From: Plastoroseomonas hellenica
Lineage (GTDB): Bacteria > Pseudomonadota > Alphaproteobacteria > Acetobacterales > Acetobacteraceae
NCBI RefSeq assembly: GCF_018129085.1
Contig: NZ_JAAGBB010000038.1
Span: 1-63,706 of the forward strand
Direction: 5' to 3'
Length of the DNA: 63,706 bases
The notes beneath the pieces were generated by a model that had not been told where the DNA came from, ran no database searches, and saw nothing but the letters and a program-made list of their open reading frames with translations. Of the stretch, positions 61,814 to 63,706 are shown piece after piece. A program made the translations under genes and the position numbers. The stretch's first letter is position 1. Every line of letters begins with the position of its first letter.

Positions 61814-62034
61814 GATCTGCCCTGTCCCGTGAATGCCGGCGCGATCCCCGGCGTGCGGATGCGCGTTTGGACTGTTTGAGCGGTGCGGTCCGACCCGCGG
61901 GGGATGATGCCACGGCCGCCGATCCGAAGTCCAAGCGGGGGCGGCGATTCCCGAAGGTGAACAGGCCGAGTTTCCATGTCGCCCGCGCCCGCCATTGTCC
62001 GCCGAGGGCGCTGACCCGCGCGCGGCGCGCGCCA

Positions 62035-63150
62035 TCACCGATCGAAGGGCAGCCGGGCCAGCAGGCGGACCAACTCGCTCCGACGCGTGACGCCGATCTT
62101 CAGGAAGATCCGCTGACGATGGGTCTTGAGCGAGTTCAGGCCGATGCCAAGCCGTCGGGCGGCCTCCCGCTCGCCGTCGCCGAGCGCGATCTCCGCGGCC
62201 ACGCGGGCCTCGGCGGGGGTCAGGCCGAACAGGGCTTGCAGCATTGGCATGGATGGGCCAGGCCCCGGCGCCGCCGTGAAGACGAACAACGCGGCAGCGG
62301 CACGTCCGCGTGCCCCCGCCCCCGAGAGACGGTCGGCAACCGTGACACCGAGCGGCGCGGCCATCAGAACCAGCGGCATCCCCATGGCATCCCGGAAGCT
62401 GACCGGGGGCGGCGCCACGCCGCGGGCGGCAACCATCACCGATGTCCGGAACCGCGTCGCGGCCGCCCGGTCGGTGCATTCCGGGACCTTCGCCAACCCG
62501 ATGATGCCTTGGGATTCGAGCGCCGATGCCGCCCTATTCGCCAACAGGACGCTTCCCTCTTCATCGACGATGATGGTGGCCGTTCCGATGACATCGAGCG
62601 CCGCCAACTCCGCGCGCCGGATCTGGGCGAGGCCGTCGAACCGGCGGGCAAGCGCCGTGGCACGCGCAGCATGTGCCCCATAGGCCTGCATGATGTCGGT
62701 CTGCGCAGGGCCGAACGGACCTGCCCGCATGTGCCGGCCCACCCCGAGGCTGAACCGGCCGTCATCCTCGGTTGCCAGGACCAGCGCGGCGCCATGAGCC
62801 ATGTCGAGGGGATGCAGTATGTCCGCATAGAAGCCGGTCTTGCGAAGCGCCTCGAAGGGGACATGCTCGTCGAGGACGACGACATGGCCGGGCGCCACAT
62901 CGGCCATCGGCTCGGTCCAGGGGTTCACGTGATATTCGGCCATGCACGTCGCGACGAGTGCTTCGTCGAAGGTGCCTGATTTTCCGATCACGGCATGCGA
63001 CTGGGCTTCGTACCAGATCGCCATGCCCTGGACGCCTCCGGTGAGCGCCATCAGCCGCTCGAGCGCGATGTCCCACGTCCCGCCATCGACGGCGGCTTCG
63101 TAGATGGATTCGATCACGTCCGGGCGGACGATATGCGCGGCCGCCGTCAT
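62035..63150 (-). CDS. LuxR-type HTH transcriptional regulator
   Basis: A 371-residue regulator. The last 60 residues form a GerE/LuxR helix-turn-helix (LTPAEARVAAEIALGDGEREAARRLGIGLNSLKTHRQRIF, landmark 310-350). The N-terminal 300 residues look like a sensory region with a PAS-like central part (IIVDEEGSVLLANRAASALE), without an acyl-homoserine lactone signature. No cognate sensor gene is adjacent. Target genes unknown. Confidence 0.85.
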   Translation of the reverse strand: MTAAAHIVRPDVIESIYEAAVDGGTWDIALERLMALTGGVQGMAIWYEAQSHAVIGKSGTFDEALVATCMAEYHVNPWTEPMADVAPGHVVVLDEHVPFEALRKTGFYADILHPLDMAHGAALVLATEDDGRFSLGVGRHMRAGPFGPAQTDIMQAYGAHAARATALARRFDGLAQIRRAELAALDVIGTATIIVDEEGSVLLANRAASALESQGIIGLAKVPECTDRAAATRFRTSVMVAARGVAPPPVSFRDAMGMPLVLMAAPLGVTVADRLSGAGARGRAAAALFVFTAAPGPGPSMPMLQALFGLTPAEARVAAEIALGDGEREAARRLGIGLNSLKTHRQRIFLKIGVTRRSELVRLLARLPFDR

Positions 63151-63426
63151 CCGCCGTCTCCGCGTTCGGTGCGACGTTCAGATGCTTTTCGAAGATCGGA
63201 AACGACAAGGAACGAATGAGTGAGCTGCCGGGCGGAATGGGCGCCTGTGGATCTTCTCGCCGAAGAATGACACAGTATCGTGATGATCGCGGTCTTGTCG
63301 TCACCCCAAAGGGGGACGGAGGCGGGGGCGATTGGCGATAGACTGCGGTCGGGGAACGTTTCCATCGCGTGCGTGGGGTTGGGGCTTGGCTGACCGCGTG
63401 CCGGACCAGGGGGATGTGTCAGGGCC
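63151..63426. other. Divergent intergenic region, no gene seen
   Basis: 276 bp between the LuxR-type regulator and the start of the TpsB-type gene. No coding frame is supported; it should hold both promoters. No clear inverted repeat was recognised. Confidence 0.4.
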
Positions 63427-63706
63427 ATGCGTGGATTCCTGTTGAGCTGGCGGCTGCCGGCACTGTTGTTGCTCATCCTGCCGTTGCTGCCGCCGGCCGG
63501 CGGCGCGCTGGCGCAGCCCGTGCCGCCCGTCATTCCGCCCCAGGGTTCGCCGATCCCGCAGATCCGCCCGCCGGCGCCACCACGCGTCGGTCCGGGCACC
63601 GAGACGCCCGCCGCCCCCGGCATCCCCCCCGCCGCGCTCGGCGGCAATGTCGCGATTCGGCGCGCCGTCGTCGAAGGCGCGACCGCTTTTCCGGCTGAGG
63701 AGCTCC
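63427..63706 (+). CDS. ShlB/FhaC/HecB-type (TpsB) outer-membrane transporter, 5' end
   Basis: The gene runs off the right edge; 93 residues are visible. A signal peptide (FLLSWRLPALLLLILPLLPP, cleaved after ALA near residue 29) is followed by a proline-rich linker (VIPPQGSPIPQIRPPAPP). Then comes the beginning of a POTRA domain (AIRRAVVEGATAFPAEEL). This order is typical of two-partner secretion TpsB proteins, which export large beta-helical exoproteins. The exoprotein gene would be expected beyond the window. Confidence 0.75.
   Translation, partial: MRGFLLSWRLPALLLLILPLLPPAGGALAQPVPPVIPPQGSPIPQIRPPAPPRVGPGTETPAAPGIPPAALGGNVAIRRAVVEGATAFPAEEL

Noticed and set aside
1-63706. CRISPR arrays.
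   Set aside because: No series of regularly spaced direct repeats was seen; the repeats found are dispersed or simple tandem pairs.

Overview
The window is high-GC (about 70% by eye), gene-dense and arranged in tightly overlapping operons. It carries alphaproteobacterial features: Bug-type tripartite tricarboxylate receptors, isoquinoline 1-oxidoreductase-like molybdenum enzymes, a ShlB/FhaC-type secretion gene and small hydrophilic stress proteins. I infer an environmental alphaproteobacterium, most likely Acetobacteraceae (Roseomonas-like). No rRNA or ribosomal-protein gene is present to settle this.

Layout. 1-2.2 kb: tail of an unknown gene, a nitroreductase and a dihydroorotase, with two copies of a hairpin-cored repeat. 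2.2-9.2 kb: surface-polysaccharide genes (O-antigen ligase-like; a GT9-GT2-GT4-AsnB operon) and a glutaminase. 9.2-10.2 kb: YgfZ and tRNA-Leu(CAA). 10.2-23.0 kb: accessory region. The 3' end of tRNA-Leu is repeated 790 bp downstream, bracketing an antitoxin with a frameshifted toxin. A five-gene DISARM-like anti-phage operon follows: N6-adenine methylase, a 918-residue protein in the DrmE position, DrmA helicase, DrmB (DUF1998) and DrmC (PLD).

23.3-25.8 kb: arginine catabolism (Lrp regulator, arginase, ornithine cyclodeaminase). 26-32 kb: two flavin monooxygenases around an orphan solute-binding protein, then an SDN-type serine hydrolase and an atypical arginase-fold enzyme. 32-37.3 kb: a frameshifted HExxH protein, a CGNR regulator divergent from an alpha/beta hydrolase-ABM-EamA set, and CbpA/CbpM. 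37.3-40.5 kb: a Bug receptor and an EF-G-like GTPase. 40.5-44.8 kb: LysR with an IorA/IorB pair and an intradiol dioxygenase-like gene. 44.8-48.3 kb: TPP riboswitch and thiM, a DUF1772 protein, a metzincin and dinB. 48.3-56.5 kb: a segment bracketed by two near-identical 162-bp MITE-like elements, containing a GST, a second IorA/IorB plus LysR, and a stress-type set (CBS protein, DUF3008, PoxB-like enzyme, two tiny hydrophilic proteins). 56.5-59.5 kb: EEP phosphatase, phospholipase D and TVP38-type membrane protein. 59.8-63.7 kb: ArsR-SRPBCC pair, DUF72 protein, LuxR-type regulator and the 5' end of a TpsB-type outer-membrane transporter.

The most notable system is the DISARM-like operon. It pairs a class-1-type adenine methylase with a gene in the class-2 DrmE position and has no recognisable SNF2 helicase DrmD. 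All calls come from reading the sequence; no database search was possible.
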